This document shows positions 1-6,752 of a stretch of 6,752 nucleotides of DNA, in pieces. Source of the DNA: Sideroxydans sp. GTDB lineage: Bacteria > Pseudomonadota > Gammaproteobacteria > Burkholderiales > Gallionellaceae. The translations under genes and the position numbers were made by a program. Location of the stretch: assembly GCA_030823965.1 (NCBI GenBank), contig JAVBYP010000012.1, forward strand, positions 1-6,752. The letters are read 5' to 3'. Every line of letters starts with the position of its first letter. The first letter of the stretch is position 1. The notes under the pieces were generated by a model that saw only the letters and a list, made by a program, of their open reading frames with translations, ran no database searches and was not told the origin of the DNA.

Positions 1-3000
1 CGTTTCGCGACCTCCGACCTGAACGATCTGTATCGTCGCGTCATCAACCGTAACAACCGTCTGCGTCGCCTGTTGGAACTGAAGGCACCGGACATCATCG
101 TGCGTAACGAGAAACGTATGTTGCAAGAGTCCGTGGACTCCTTGCTGGACAACGGTCGTCGTGGCAAGGCGATGACTGGCGCGAACAAGCGTCCGCTGAA
201 GTCATTGGCTGACATGATCAAGGGTAAAGGCGGTCGTTTCCGTCAGAACTTGCTGGGTAAGCGCGTCGACTATTCTGGTCGTTCCGTGATCGTGGTCGGT
301 CCACAACTGAAACTGCATCAATGCGGTCTGCCTAAGAAGATGGCGTTGGAACTGTTCAAGCCGTTCATCTTCGAACGCCTGGAAAAGATGGGTCTGGCGA
401 CGACGATCAAGGCGGGTAAACGCATGGTCGAAGCAGAAGAACCGATCGTTTGGGACATCTTGGAAGAAGTCATCCGCGAACATCCGGTGATGTTGAACCG
501 CGCACCAACGTTGCACCGTTTGGGTATCCAAGCTTTCGAGCCGATCCTCATCGAAGGTAAGGCGATCCAATTGCATCCGCTGGTCTGCTCGGCATTCAAC
601 GCCGACTTCGACGGTGACCAAATGGCTGTTCACGTTCCGTTGTCGTTGGAAGCACAGATGGAAGCACGCACTTTGATGCTGGCCTCCAACAATGTGTTGT
701 CTCCAGCCAACGGCGAGCCGATCATCGTTCCATCACAGGATATCGTGCTGGGTCTTTACTACATGTCGCGCGCTAAAGAAGCGGCATTGGGTGAAGGCTC
801 CATGTTTGCTGACGTGTCTGAAGTGTTGCGTGCGTATCGCTCGCAACAAGTCGATCTGCAAGCTAAGGTGCTGGTGCGTATCAAAGAAGTGGTCACCAAT
901 GAAACCGGCGAGAAGGAAGACAAGTTCACGCGTTATGAGACGACTGTTGGTCGCGCCATCCTGTCTGAGTTGTTGCCAGCGAATCTGCCATTCAGCTTCG
1001 TCAACAAGACGCTGAAGAAGAAAGAGATCTCGCGTCTCATCAACGCCAGCTTCCGTCGTTGCGGTCTGCGCGACACGGTCATCATGGCTGACCAACTGAT
1101 GTACACCGGTTTCGCTTACGCGACACGCGCAGGTATCTCCATCTGTGTGGATGACATGCTGGTCCCGCAACAGAAGAACGAGTTGATCGGCGCTGCTGAA
1201 AAAGAAGTGCACGAGATCCAGACTCAGTACACATCTGGTCTGGTCACTCAAGGCGAGCGTTACAACAAAGTGGTCGACATCTGGGGTCGTACCGGTGACC
1301 AAGTGGCTAAGGCCATGATGGATCAATTGGGCGTTGAGCCTGTAGTGGATCGTTTGACCGGCCAAGCGTTGTTCGACAAGAAGGGCAAGGCGGTCAATCA
1401 AGAGTCGTTCAACTCCATCTACATGATGGCTGACTCGGGCGCGCGTGGTTCTGCTGCTCAGATTCGTCAGTTGTCCGGTATGCGCGGTCTGATGGCGAAG
1501 CCAGATGGCTCCATCATCGAGACACCGATCACCGCGAACTTCCGCGAAGGTCTGAACATGTTGCAGTACTTCATCTCCACCCACGGTGCACGTAAGGGTC
1601 TGGCGGATACGGCGTTGAAGACAGCGAACTCGGGTTATCTGACACGTCGTTTGGTCGATGTGACGCAAGACTTGGTGGTCATCGAGGACGACTGCGGCAC
1701 CGACAAGGGCCGTTCAATGAAGGCACTGGTTGAAGGTGGTGAAGTCATCGAAGCCTTGCGTGAACGCATCTTGGGTCGTGTGATCGCTGCTGACGTGGTC
1801 AATCCTGAGACAGGCGAGACCGTGTACGAAGCCAATACTTTGCTCAACGAAGACAAGGTGGAACTCATCGAATCTTTGGGTATCGATGAAGTGCGCGTGC
1901 GCACACCGCTGACTTGTGACACGCGTTATGGTCTGTGTGCCAAGTGCTACGGTCGCGACTTGGGTCGTGGTGGTCTGATCAACGTGGGTGAGGCAGTAGG
2001 TGTGATCGCTGCGCAGTCCATCGGTGAGCCAGGTACTCAGTTGACCATGCGTACGTTCCACATCGGTGGTGCGGCTTCGCGTACCGTTGTGGCTAGCCAA
2101 GTTGAAAGTAAGTCGAACGGTATCATCAAGTACAGCCCGAACATGCGTACCGTCACCACGGCACGCGGTGAGTTGGTGGTCGTGGCGCGTTCCGGCGAGA
2201 TCATGGTCACCGACGACCACGGTCGCGAGCGCGAGCGTCACAAGGTGCCTTACGGTGCCAACCTGACCGAACGTGAAGGCGCAACCGTCAAGGCGGGTGT
2301 GGTATTGGCGACATGGGATCCGCATACACGTCCGATCGTCACTGAATACGCCGGTAAGGTGCGCTTCGAGAACATCGAAGAAGGCTCGACTGTCGCTAAA
2401 CAGATCGATGAAGTCACTGGTCTGTCCACCTTGGTCGTCATCGATCCTAAGCGCGCTACATCCGGAAAGGGTGTGCGTCCTCTGGTTCGTCTGCTGGACG
2501 ATAAGGGTCAAGAGATCAAGATCGCTGGAACTGAAACGGCTATTTCCGTCACATTCCAAGTCGGCTCCATCATCACGGTGGAAGATGGCATGCAAGTGGG
2601 CGTGGGTGACGTGCTGGCACGTATCCCGCAAGAAAGCTCGAAGACACGTGACATCACCGGTGGTCTGCCGCGCGTCGCTGAGTTGTTCGAAGCACGCTCG
2701 CCTAAAGATGCAGGTATGTTGGCTGAAGTCACGGGTACCGCATCGTTCGGTAAAGAGACCAAGGGTAAACAACGTCTGGTCATCACCGACACGACGGGTA
2801 CACCACATGAGTTCTTGATACCTAAGGACAAGCATGTATTGGTGCACGACGGCCAAGTTGTGAACCAAGGCGAAATGATCGTGGACGGTCCAGCTGATCC
2901 GCACGACATCCTGCGTTTGCTAGGTATCGAAGCGCTAGCACGTTATATCACCGACGAAGTGCAGGACGTTTATCGCTTGCAAGGCGTGAAGATCAACGAC

Positions 3001-3444
3001 AAGCACATCGAAGTCATCGTGCGTCAGATGTTGCGTCGTGTGGCGATCGTGGATGAAGGCGATACGACTTTCATTCCGAAAGAGCAGGTCGAGCGTGCCG
3101 AGTTGTTGCAAGAGAACGAGCGCGTCGTAGCGATGGGCAAAGAGCCAGCGACCTTCCAGTACATGTTGCTGGGTATCACCAAGGCTTCCTTGTCTACCGA
3201 TTCGTTCATCTCCGCTGCGTCTTTCCAAGAGACGACTCGCGTATTGACCGAAGCAGCCATCATGGGCAAGAAAGACGAGTTGCGCGGTCTGAAAGAGAAC
3301 GTCATCGTGGGTCGTTTGATCCCAGCCGGTACCGGCTTGGCTTACCACGTACTGCGTCGCAAGCAGCGTTTAGGCTTGGATGTGGCGGCAACTTCAGCGC
3401 CAGCAGTATTGGAAAGCACGACAGAAGCACAAGAAGGCGTCTAG
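1..3444 (+). CDS. rpoC: DNA-directed RNA polymerase subunit beta' (5'-truncated by window edge)
   Basis: This is the largest subunit of RNA polymerase; it carries the catalytic magnesium site of the cytoplasmic core enzyme. The frame is open from base 1, and residue 1 aligns with about E. coli residue 259, so the N-terminal zinc ribbon is missing. Visible in order are the sigma-binding clamp helices (residues 7-51, with R17 and E37 matching E. coli R275 and E295) and the catalytic NADFDGD loop at 598-618. Next come a four-cysteine zinc site (codons at 1693, 1915, 1936, 1945) and the trigger-loop motif TMRTFH at 2044-2061. A trigger-loop insertion of the SI3 type follows (roughly residues 693-880), then the conserved C-terminal ITGGLPRV and [13 protein letters not shown] segments. 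There are 1147 codons before TAG, implying about 1405 residues in full, close to the 1407 of E. coli. A net 9-residue insertion relative to E. coli lies near 1321-1416. No frameshift or lost catalytic residue is seen. rpoB is expected just upstream (inference). Confidence 0.99.
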   Translation, partial: RFATSDLNDLYRRVINRNNRLRRLLELKAPDIIVRNEKRMLQESVDSLLDNGRRGKAMTGANKRPLKSLADMIKGKGGRFRQNLLGKRVDYSGRSVIVVGPQLKLHQCGLPKKMALELFKPFIFERLEKMGLATTIKAGKRMVEAEEPIVWDILEEVIREHPVMLNRAPTLHRLGIQAFEPILIEGKAIQLHPLVCSAFNADFDGDQMAVHVPLSLEAQMEARTLMLASNNVLSPANGEPIIVPSQDIVLGLYYMSRAKEAALGEGSMFADVSEVLRAYRSQQVDLQAKVLVRIKEVVTNETGEKEDKFTRYETTVGRAILSELLPANLPFSFVNKTLKKKEISRLINASFRRCGLRDTVIMADQLMYTGFAYATRAGISICVDDMLVPQQKNELIGAAEKEVHEIQTQYTSGLVTQGERYNKVVDIWGRTGDQVAKAMMDQLGVEPVVDRLTGQALFDKKGKAVNQESFNSIYMMADSGARGSAAQIRQLSGMRGLMAKPDGSIIETPITANFREGLNMLQYFISTHGARKGLADTALKTANSGYLTRRLVDVTQDLVVIEDDCGTDKGRSMKALVEGGEVIEALRERILGRVIAADVVNPETGETVYEANTLLNEDKVELIESLGIDEVRVRTPLTCDTRYGLCAKCYGRDLGRGGLINVGEAVGVIAAQSIGEPGTQLTMRTFHIGGAASRTVVASQVESKSNGIIKYSPNMRTVTTARGELVVVARSGEIMVTDDHGRERERHKVPYGANLTEREGATVKAGVVLATWDPHTRPIVTEYAGKVRFENIEEGSTVAKQIDEVTGLSTLVVIDPKRATSGKGVRPLVRLLDDKGQEIKIAGTETAISVTFQVGSIITVEDGMQVGVGDVLARIPQESSKTRDITGGLPRVAELFEARSPKDAGMLAEVTGTASFGKETKGKQRLVITDTTGTPHEFLIPKDKHVLVHDGQVVNQGEMIVDGPADPHDILRLLGIEALARYITDEVQDVYRLQGVKINDKHIEVIVRQMLRRVAIVDEGDTTFIPKEQVERAELLQENERVVAMGKEPATFQYMLLGITKASLSTDSFISAASFQETTRVLTEAAIMGKKDELRGLKENVIVGRLIPAGTGLAYHVLRRKQRLGLDVAATSAPAVLESTTEAQEGV

Positions 3445-3449
3445 TTGTC

Positions 3450-3478
3450 TTGACAGGTATAGGCTACGTCAATAGAAT
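3450..3478 (+). promoter_or_regulatory. Predicted sigma70 promoter of the str operon (rpsL-rpsG-fusA-tuf)
   Basis: A perfect -35 hexamer TTGACA (3450-3455) is followed by exactly 17 bp and a -10 hexamer TAGAAT (3473-3478), which matches the consensus at five of six positions. The start site should fall at about 3484-3485. The six bases after the -10 box are GCGCGG, a GC-rich discriminator like that of stringently controlled rRNA promoters. No extended -10 TG and no clearly AT-rich UP element is seen. The promoter begins 6 bp after the rpoC stop and points at rpsL. This is sequence inference; no transcript data are available. Confidence 0.75.
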
Positions 3479-3509
3479 GCGCGGTCTTTTTAGTCCGCGC
3501 ATTTCTGTT
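3476..3509 (+). terminator. Candidate intrinsic terminator of rpoBC, overlapping the str promoter
   Basis: A perfect 9-bp inverted repeat, AATGCGCGG (3476-3484) and CCGCGCATT (3495-3503), encloses a 10-base T-rich loop (3485-3494). It is followed by a moderate T tract, TTTCTGTT (3502-3509). Its position 31 bp after the rpoC stop suits termination of the rpoBC transcript. The T tract is interrupted, so termination may be partial and allow read-through into rpsL. The left arm shares bases 3476-3478 with the -10 box and supplies the promoter's discriminator. Confidence 0.55.
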
Positions 3510-3598
3510 CAGCGTAGTCCGAATGCCGGTTTAGAGCAGTTTTGTATTGAAAAAAGTAACGTTTAAATAACCAAGTTTTCAGGAAGCGAAGATAAATA
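3485..3598 (+). promoter_or_regulatory. Predicted 5' leader of the str mRNA, with a weak candidate stem-loop
   Basis: If transcription starts near 3485, rpsL has an untranslated leader of about 114 nt. A weak nested fold can be drawn: CTGTTC (3505-3510) pairs with GAGCAG (3534-3539) through one G-U, and CCG (3519-3521) pairs with CGG (3527-3529) inside it. The fold is followed by TTTTGT (3540-3545), which is attenuator-like but thermodynamically modest. The last 55 bases are strongly A/T-rich, leaving the ribosome entry region probably unstructured. I recognise no known riboswitch or ribosomal-protein leader motif, and no clear boxA antitermination sequence. Confidence 0.35.
3581..3586 (+). 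promoter_or_regulatory. Likely ribosome binding site of rpsL, unusually distant
   Basis: AGGAAG is the best Shine-Dalgarno match ahead of rpsL, but it lies 12 nt from the ATG, longer than the usual 5-9. An in-frame TAA at 3593-3595 excludes any upstream extension, and the S12 N-terminus is conserved from this ATG, so the start is secure even though the site is poorly spaced. The A/T-rich surroundings may help through S1 binding (inference). Confidence 0.55.
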
Positions 3599-3976
3599 AT
3601 GCCAACTATCAACCAGTTAGTGCGCAAGCCTCGTACGACGGAAGTCATCAAGAGCAAGGTTCCTGCGCTTGCGGGAAGCCCGCAAAAACGCGGCGTTTGT
3701 ACCCGTGTGTATACAACGACTCCGAAAAAGCCGAACTCTGCCTTGCGTAAGGTCGCGAAAGTGCGCCTGACTAACGGTTTTGAGGTCATTTCTTACATCG
3801 GCGGTGAAGGTCACAACTTGCAAGAGCACAGCGTAGTTTTGTTGCGCGGTGGTCGTGTGAAGGACTTGCCAGGTGTGCGTTACCACATGGTGCGCGGCAG
3901 CTTGGATACGGCTGGCGTGAAGGATCGTAAGCAGTCTCGCTCCAAGTACGGTGCGAAGCGCCCGAAAAAAGCGTAA
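3599..3976 (+). CDS. rpsL: 30S ribosomal protein S12
   Basis: S12 sits at the decoding centre of the 30S subunit, where it monitors codon-anticodon pairing and contacts EF-Tu and EF-G. The 125-residue product matches the family length (124 in E. coli). It contains the signatures [20 protein letters not shown] (residues 28-47) and [13 protein letters not shown] (84-96). K43 and K88, where changes give streptomycin resistance or dependence, are both the normal lysines, and P91 is wild type. D89, the residue methylthiolated by RimO in E. coli, is present. The N-terminal stretch [15 protein letters not shown] (13-27) is the least conserved part and lacks the extra cysteine E. coli has near position 27. 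The C-terminus is the usual basic tail. It is the first gene of the str operon here; TAA is followed by a 32-bp gap to rpsG. Confidence 0.99.
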   Translation: MPTINQLVRKPRTTEVIKSKVPALAGSPQKRGVCTRVYTTTPKKPNSALRKVAKVRLTNGFEVISYIGGEGHNLQEHSVVLLRGGRVKDLPGVRYHMVRGSLDTAGVKDRKQSRSKYGAKRPKKA

Positions 3977-3996
3977 TTCCGAATCACAGATATAAC

Positions 3997-4002
3997 TGAG
4001 GT
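3997..4002 (+). promoter_or_regulatory. Ribosome binding site of rpsG
   Basis: TGAGGT lies 6 nt before the ATG at 4009, a good Shine-Dalgarno match at standard spacing. Its TGA (3997-3999) is in frame with rpsG and fixes the start. Confidence 0.8.
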
Positions 4003-4008
4003 ATAGAT

Positions 4009-4479
4009 ATGCCAAGACGCAGAGAAGTCCCCAAGCGCGAAGTTCTTCCCGATCCAAAATTCGGCAACCAAGATCTGTCCAAGTTCGTCAACGTGTTGAT
4101 GACGGCAGGTAAGAAATCGGTTGCTGAGCGCATCCTTTATGGCGCGCTGGAGCAAGTTGCCAAAAAGAGTGGCAAAGACCCGATCGAGGTGTTCAATCTG
4201 GCGATCAACAATGCTAAGCCTCAAGTCGAAGTGAAGAGCCGTCGCGTCGGTGGTGCCAACTATCAGGTGCCAGTCGAAGTGCGTCCTTCCCGTCGTATGG
4301 CTTTGGCGATGCGTTGGTTGAAGGAGTTCGCGCGTAAGCGTGGTGAGAAGTCCATGGGCATGCGTTTGGCAGGCGAGCTGATCGATGCATCCGAAGGTCG
4401 TGGTGGTGCAGTCAAGAAGCGTGAAGAAGTTCACCGCATGGCTGACGCTAACAAGGCTTTCTCGCACTTCCGTTTCTAA
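4009..4479 (+). CDS. rpsG: 30S ribosomal protein S7
   Basis: S7 is a primary 16S rRNA-binding protein that nucleates assembly of the 30S head and lines the E site. The product has 156 residues, the standard length (E. coli K-12 carries a longer C-terminal tail). It starts with the conserved [19 protein letters not shown] block (residues 1-19) and retains the [14 protein letters not shown] helix, the [20 protein letters not shown] segment with its beta-hairpin, and the C-terminal [21 protein letters not shown] region. Basic residues dominate, as expected for rRNA binding. It ends in a tandem stop (TAA at 4477 and at 4480), giving a strong stop 27 bp before fusA. In E. coli S7 represses its own operon through the rpsL-rpsG spacer; here that spacer is only 32 bp, so the same element cannot be present in its E. 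coli form. Confidence 0.99.
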   Translation: MPRRREVPKREVLPDPKFGNQDLSKFVNVLMTAGKKSVAERILYGALEQVAKKSGKDPIEVFNLAINNAKPQVEVKSRRVGGANYQVPVEVRPSRRMALAMRWLKEFARKRGEKSMGMRLAGELIDASEGRGGAVKKREEVHRMADANKAFSHFRF

Positions 4480-4494
4480 TAAGAATATTCATTT

Positions 4495-4498
4495 AGGT
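4495..4498 (+). promoter_or_regulatory. Weak ribosome binding site of fusA
   Basis: AGGT lies 8 nt before the GTG start at 4507 and is only a four-base Shine-Dalgarno match. An in-frame TAA at 4498-4500 rules out an upstream start, so the GTG is chosen; it gives the conserved N-terminus [15 protein letters not shown]. Together with the 27-bp gap from rpsG, this suggests some dependence on ribosomes arriving from rpsG (inference). Confidence 0.6.
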
Positions 4499-4506
4499 AA
4501 TTTATC

Positions 4507-6603
4507 GTGGCACGCAAAACACCAATCGACCGCTATCGCAACATCGGCATCAGTGCGCACATTGATGCAGGTAAGACAACCACTACCGAGCGCATCCTGT
4601 TCTATACAGGTGTGAGCCATAAGATCGGTGAGGTGCACGATGGTGCGGCCACGATGGACTGGATGGAGCAAGAGCAAGAACGCGGCATCACCATCACTTC
4701 CGCTGCAACGACCTGCTTCTGGAAGGGGATGGACAATTCCTATCCAGAGCATCGTTTCAACATCATCGATACGCCTGGGCACGTTGACTTCACGATCGAA
4801 GTCGAGCGTTCTATGCGCGTGTTGGATGGCGCTTGTATGGTGTATTGCGCAGTTGGTGGTGTGCAGCCACAGTCTGAGACTGTTTGGCGTCAGGCTAACA
4901 AGTACAAAGTCCCACGTTTGGCGTTCGTCAACAAGATGGACCGTACTGGTGCGAACTTCTTCAAGGTCGTTACTCAGATGCAAACGCGTCTGCGTGCCAA
5001 CCCAGTTCCGTTGGTGATTCCTATCGGTGCTGAAGAAGGTTTCACAGGCGTTGTGGATCTGATCAAGATGAGAGCGATCATCTGGGATGAGGCTTCTCAG
5101 GGTATGAAGTTCGAGTACCAAGAGATCCCGGCGGATCTGGTGGCGACTGCCAATGAGTGGCGCGCAAAGATGGTCGAGACTGCCGCTGAGGCGTCTGAAG
5201 ATCTGATGAATCAGTATCTGGAAAACGGCGACCTCACTGAAGAGCAAATCATCTTCGGCATCCGTACGCGTACTATCGCTTGCGAGATCCAGCCGATGTT
5301 GTGCGGTTCTGCGTTCAAGAACAAAGGTGTTCAGCGTATGTTGGACGCGGTCATCATGTTCTTGCCATCCCCAGTGGACATCCCTGATGTCACAGGTGAG
5401 ACAGAAACCGGTGAGCATATCTCGCGTAAAGCTGATGACAATGAAAGTTTCTCGGCTTTGGCATTCAAGCTGATGACAGACCCCTTCGTTGGTCAATTGA
5501 CTTTCGTGCGTGTCTACTCCGGCGTGCTGAAAAAAGGCGATACGGTCTACAACCCGATCCGTGGCAAGAAAGAGCGTATCGGACGTATCGTGCAGATGCA
5601 CGCGAATGACCGTTTGGAAGTGGATGAGATCTTGGCAGGCGACATCGCCGCTTGTATCGGTTTGAAAGACGTCACCACTGGCGAATCGCTGTGTGACGTG
5701 AACAAGCCAATCATTCTTGAGCGCATGGTATTCCCTGAGCCAGTGATCCACGTTGCGGTTGAGCCAAAGACCAAGGTCGACCAAGAAAAGATGGGTATCG
5801 CGCTGGGTCGTCTGGCTGCTGAGGATCCTTCGTTCCGCATCCGTACAGATGAAGAGTCTGGTCAGACCATCATGTCCGGCATGGGTGAGTTGCATCTGGA
5901 GATTCTGGTCGATCGCATGAAGCGTGAATTCGGCGTTGAGGCGAACGTAGGTGCACCGCAAGTTGCTTATCGCGAAGCGATCCGTAAGCCTGTCGAAGTC
6001 GAAGGTAAATACGCTAAGCAAACCGGTGGTCGTGGTCAATTCGGTCACGTATGGATCAAGATGGAGCCGAACGAGACAGGCAAGGGTTTCGAATTCATTG
6101 ATGCGATCAAGGGCGGTACTGTTCCTCGCGAATTCATCCCGGCTGTTGAAAAGGGTTTGCGCGAGTCATTGCCTAGCGGCGTGTTGGCTGGCTTCCCTGT
6201 CGTTGACGTGAAAGTCACTTTGTTCGACGGTTCTTACCATGATGTCGACTCCAACGAAAACGCCTTCAAGATGGCTGCTTCGATGGCATTCAAGGATGGT
6301 ATGCGCAAGGCGAGCCCAGTGTTGCTGGAGCCAATGATGTCTGTTGAAGTTGAGACACCAGAAGACTACACCGGTACCGTGATGGGCGACTTGTCGTCTC
6401 GTCGCGGCATGGTGCAAGGCATGGACGACATGATCGGTGGTGGCAAGACTGTCAAGGCTGAAGTGCCGCTGTCGGAGATGTTTGGTTACTCGACATCGTT
6501 GCGTTCTGCGACTCAAGGTCGTGCGACGTACACCATGGAGTTCAAGCACTACACCGAAGCACCCAAGAGCGTCGCTGAAGCGATCATGAGTAACAAGAAA
6601 TAA
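4507..6603 (+). CDS. fusA: Translation elongation factor G (EF-G)
   Basis: EF-G is the cytoplasmic GTPase that drives translocation of tRNA and mRNA on the ribosome and, with RRF, recycles ribosomes after termination. The 698-residue product matches the family (704 in E. coli). G-domain motifs are intact: P-loop AHIDAGKTT (17-25), switch I RGITI (59-63), DTPGH with the catalytic histidine at 92 (88-92), NKMD (142-145) and GSAF (267-270). Domain II follows from about 290, domain III from about 405, and domain IV carries the tip loop GSYHDVDS (575-582), whose H578 corresponds to the diphthamide position of eEF2. Domain V and the final helix are complete. The start is GTG, forced by an upstream in-frame stop. 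Motifs are those of the canonical translocase; nothing suggests a paralogue such as EF-G2 or a TetM-type protection protein. It is followed after 34 bp by tuf. Confidence 0.99.
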   Translation: MARKTPIDRYRNIGISAHIDAGKTTTTERILFYTGVSHKIGEVHDGAATMDWMEQEQERGITITSAATTCFWKGMDNSYPEHRFNIIDTPGHVDFTIEVERSMRVLDGACMVYCAVGGVQPQSETVWRQANKYKVPRLAFVNKMDRTGANFFKVVTQMQTRLRANPVPLVIPIGAEEGFTGVVDLIKMRAIIWDEASQGMKFEYQEIPADLVATANEWRAKMVETAAEASEDLMNQYLENGDLTEEQIIFGIRTRTIACEIQPMLCGSAFKNKGVQRMLDAVIMFLPSPVDIPDVTGETETGEHISRKADDNESFSALAFKLMTDPFVGQLTFVRVYSGVLKKGDTVYNPIRGKKERIGRIVQMHANDRLEVDEILAGDIAACIGLKDVTTGESLCDVNKPIILERMVFPEPVIHVAVEPKTKVDQEKMGIALGRLAAEDPSFRIRTDEESGQTIMSGMGELHLEILVDRMKREFGVEANVGAPQVAYREAIRKPVEVEGKYAKQTGGRGQFGHVWIKMEPNETGKGFEFIDAIKGGTVPREFIPAVEKGLRESLPSGVLAGFPVVDVKVTLFDGSYHDVDSNENAFKMAASMAFKDGMRKASPVLLEPMMSVEVETPEDYTGTVMGDLSSRRGMVQGMDDMIGGGKTVKAEVPLSEMFGYSTSLRSATQGRATYTMEFKHYTEAPKSVAEAIMSNKK

Positions 6604-6624
6604 TTAACGAATTTAAGACTAGTC

Positions 6625-6629
6625 GGAGA
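6625..6629 (+). promoter_or_regulatory. Ribosome binding site of tuf
   Basis: GGAGA lies 8 nt before the ATG at 6638, a good Shine-Dalgarno match and stronger than the one for fusA. This fits the much higher EF-Tu output known from other bacteria. Confidence 0.75.
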
Positions 6630-6637
6630 AATCAATC

Positions 6638-6752
6638 ATGGCAAAGAGCAAATTTGAACGTAGCAAACCCCACGTGAACGTTGGCACGATCGGCCACGTC
6701 GACCACGGCAAGACCACATTGACAGCGGCGATCACCATGGTGTTGTCGAAGA
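6638..6752 (+). CDS. tuf: Translation elongation factor Tu (3'-truncated by window edge)
   Basis: EF-Tu carries aminoacyl-tRNA to the ribosomal A site as a GTP complex. Only 38 codons plus one base lie in the window, but the N-terminus [20 protein letters not shown] is diagnostic. It is followed by the P-loop GHVDHGKT (residues 19-26) and LTAAIT of the first helix. The frame has no stop before the window edge, so the truncation is due to the window and not to a broken gene. The remaining 350-odd residues should continue downstream. Many Betaproteobacteria carry a second, nearly identical tuf copy upstream of rpoB; whether this genome does cannot be seen here. Confidence 0.97.
   Translation, partial: MAKSKFERSKPHVNVGTIGHVDHGKTTLTAAITMVLSK

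Noticed and set aside
73..75. TTG at 73 as a start codon of the rpoC reading frame
   Set aside because: The frame is open to base 1, and the 24 codons before it encode conserved beta' sequence ([20 protein letters not shown]), so the gene simply begins outside the window.
1714..2904. Long open frames on the minus strand opposite rpoC (including 733-1668)
   Set aside because: Same reason: they lie wholly inside rpoC, have low-complexity His/Thr/Arg-rich translations and no family resemblance.
3542..3569. Second promoter in the A/T-rich leader (TTGTAT, 16 bp, TAAATA)
   Set aside because: The -10 match is only three of six, and any A/T-rich stretch gives such hits; the upstream promoter is far stronger.
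4489..6048. Long open frame on the minus strand opposite fusA (519 codons)
   Set aside because: It is the antisense shadow of a strongly codon-biased gene. The translation is rich in His, Thr, Leu and Arg, resembles no family, and has no separate promoter or ribosome binding site that I can see.
6617..6624. Palindrome GACTAGTC in the fusA-tuf spacer
   Set aside because: An 8-base perfect palindrome without a loop is too short for a terminator or a clear operator and is expected by chance.
1..6752. Mobile elements, CRISPR repeats, tRNA genes, inteins or group I introns
   Set aside because: The window was read for direct and inverted repeats and for breaks in the conserved genes. The proteins run uninterrupted through their conserved motifs and all spacers are at most 154 bp, leaving no room for such elements.

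Overview
The window is a contiguous piece of core bacterial chromosome read entirely on the + strand. It holds the 3' four-fifths of rpoC (RNA polymerase beta'), then rpsL (S12), rpsG (S7), fusA (EF-G) and the first 38 codons of tuf (EF-Tu). This is the junction between the rpoBC transcription unit and the 'str' operon. All five proteins are recognised from family sequence and diagnostic motifs. No mobile element, CRISPR array, RNA gene, defence gene or unknown reading frame is present.

Organism: direct rpoC-rpsL-rpsG-fusA-tuf adjacency is typical of Betaproteobacteria, where rpoBC runs straight into the str/S10 ribosomal cluster; in E. coli the two loci are far apart. S12 beginning [12 protein letters not shown], the beta' sequence and a roughly 53% GC appearance fit the same class. 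A Nitrosomonadales-like member (Gallionella/methylotroph relatives) is possible, but that is a low-confidence guess made without a database search.

Layout: 1-3444 rpoC, 5'-truncated by the window edge. 3445-3598 is a 154-bp intergenic control region. It contains a near-consensus sigma70 promoter (TTGACA, 17-bp spacer, TAGAAT), a 9-bp GC-rich hairpin overlapping the promoter's -10 box, and a leader of about 114 nt. 3599-3976 is rpsL, 4009-4479 rpsG, 4507-6603 fusA, and 6638-6752 tuf, cut by the window end. The three later spacers are short (32, 27 and 34 bp), as in a single co-transcribed operon.

How it works together: beta' completes the catalytic core of RNA polymerase. S12 and S7 build the decoding centre and the head of the 30S subunit. 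EF-Tu delivers aminoacyl-tRNA and EF-G translocates. The most interesting local feature is the intergenic region. The hairpin that could terminate rpoBC transcription is laid over the str promoter so that the predicted str start falls in the hairpin loop. New str transcripts would then lack the left arm and escape the terminator, while the GC-rich arm forms a stringent-type discriminator. I found no evidence of a previously undescribed biological system; the window is otherwise ordinary housekeeping sequence.
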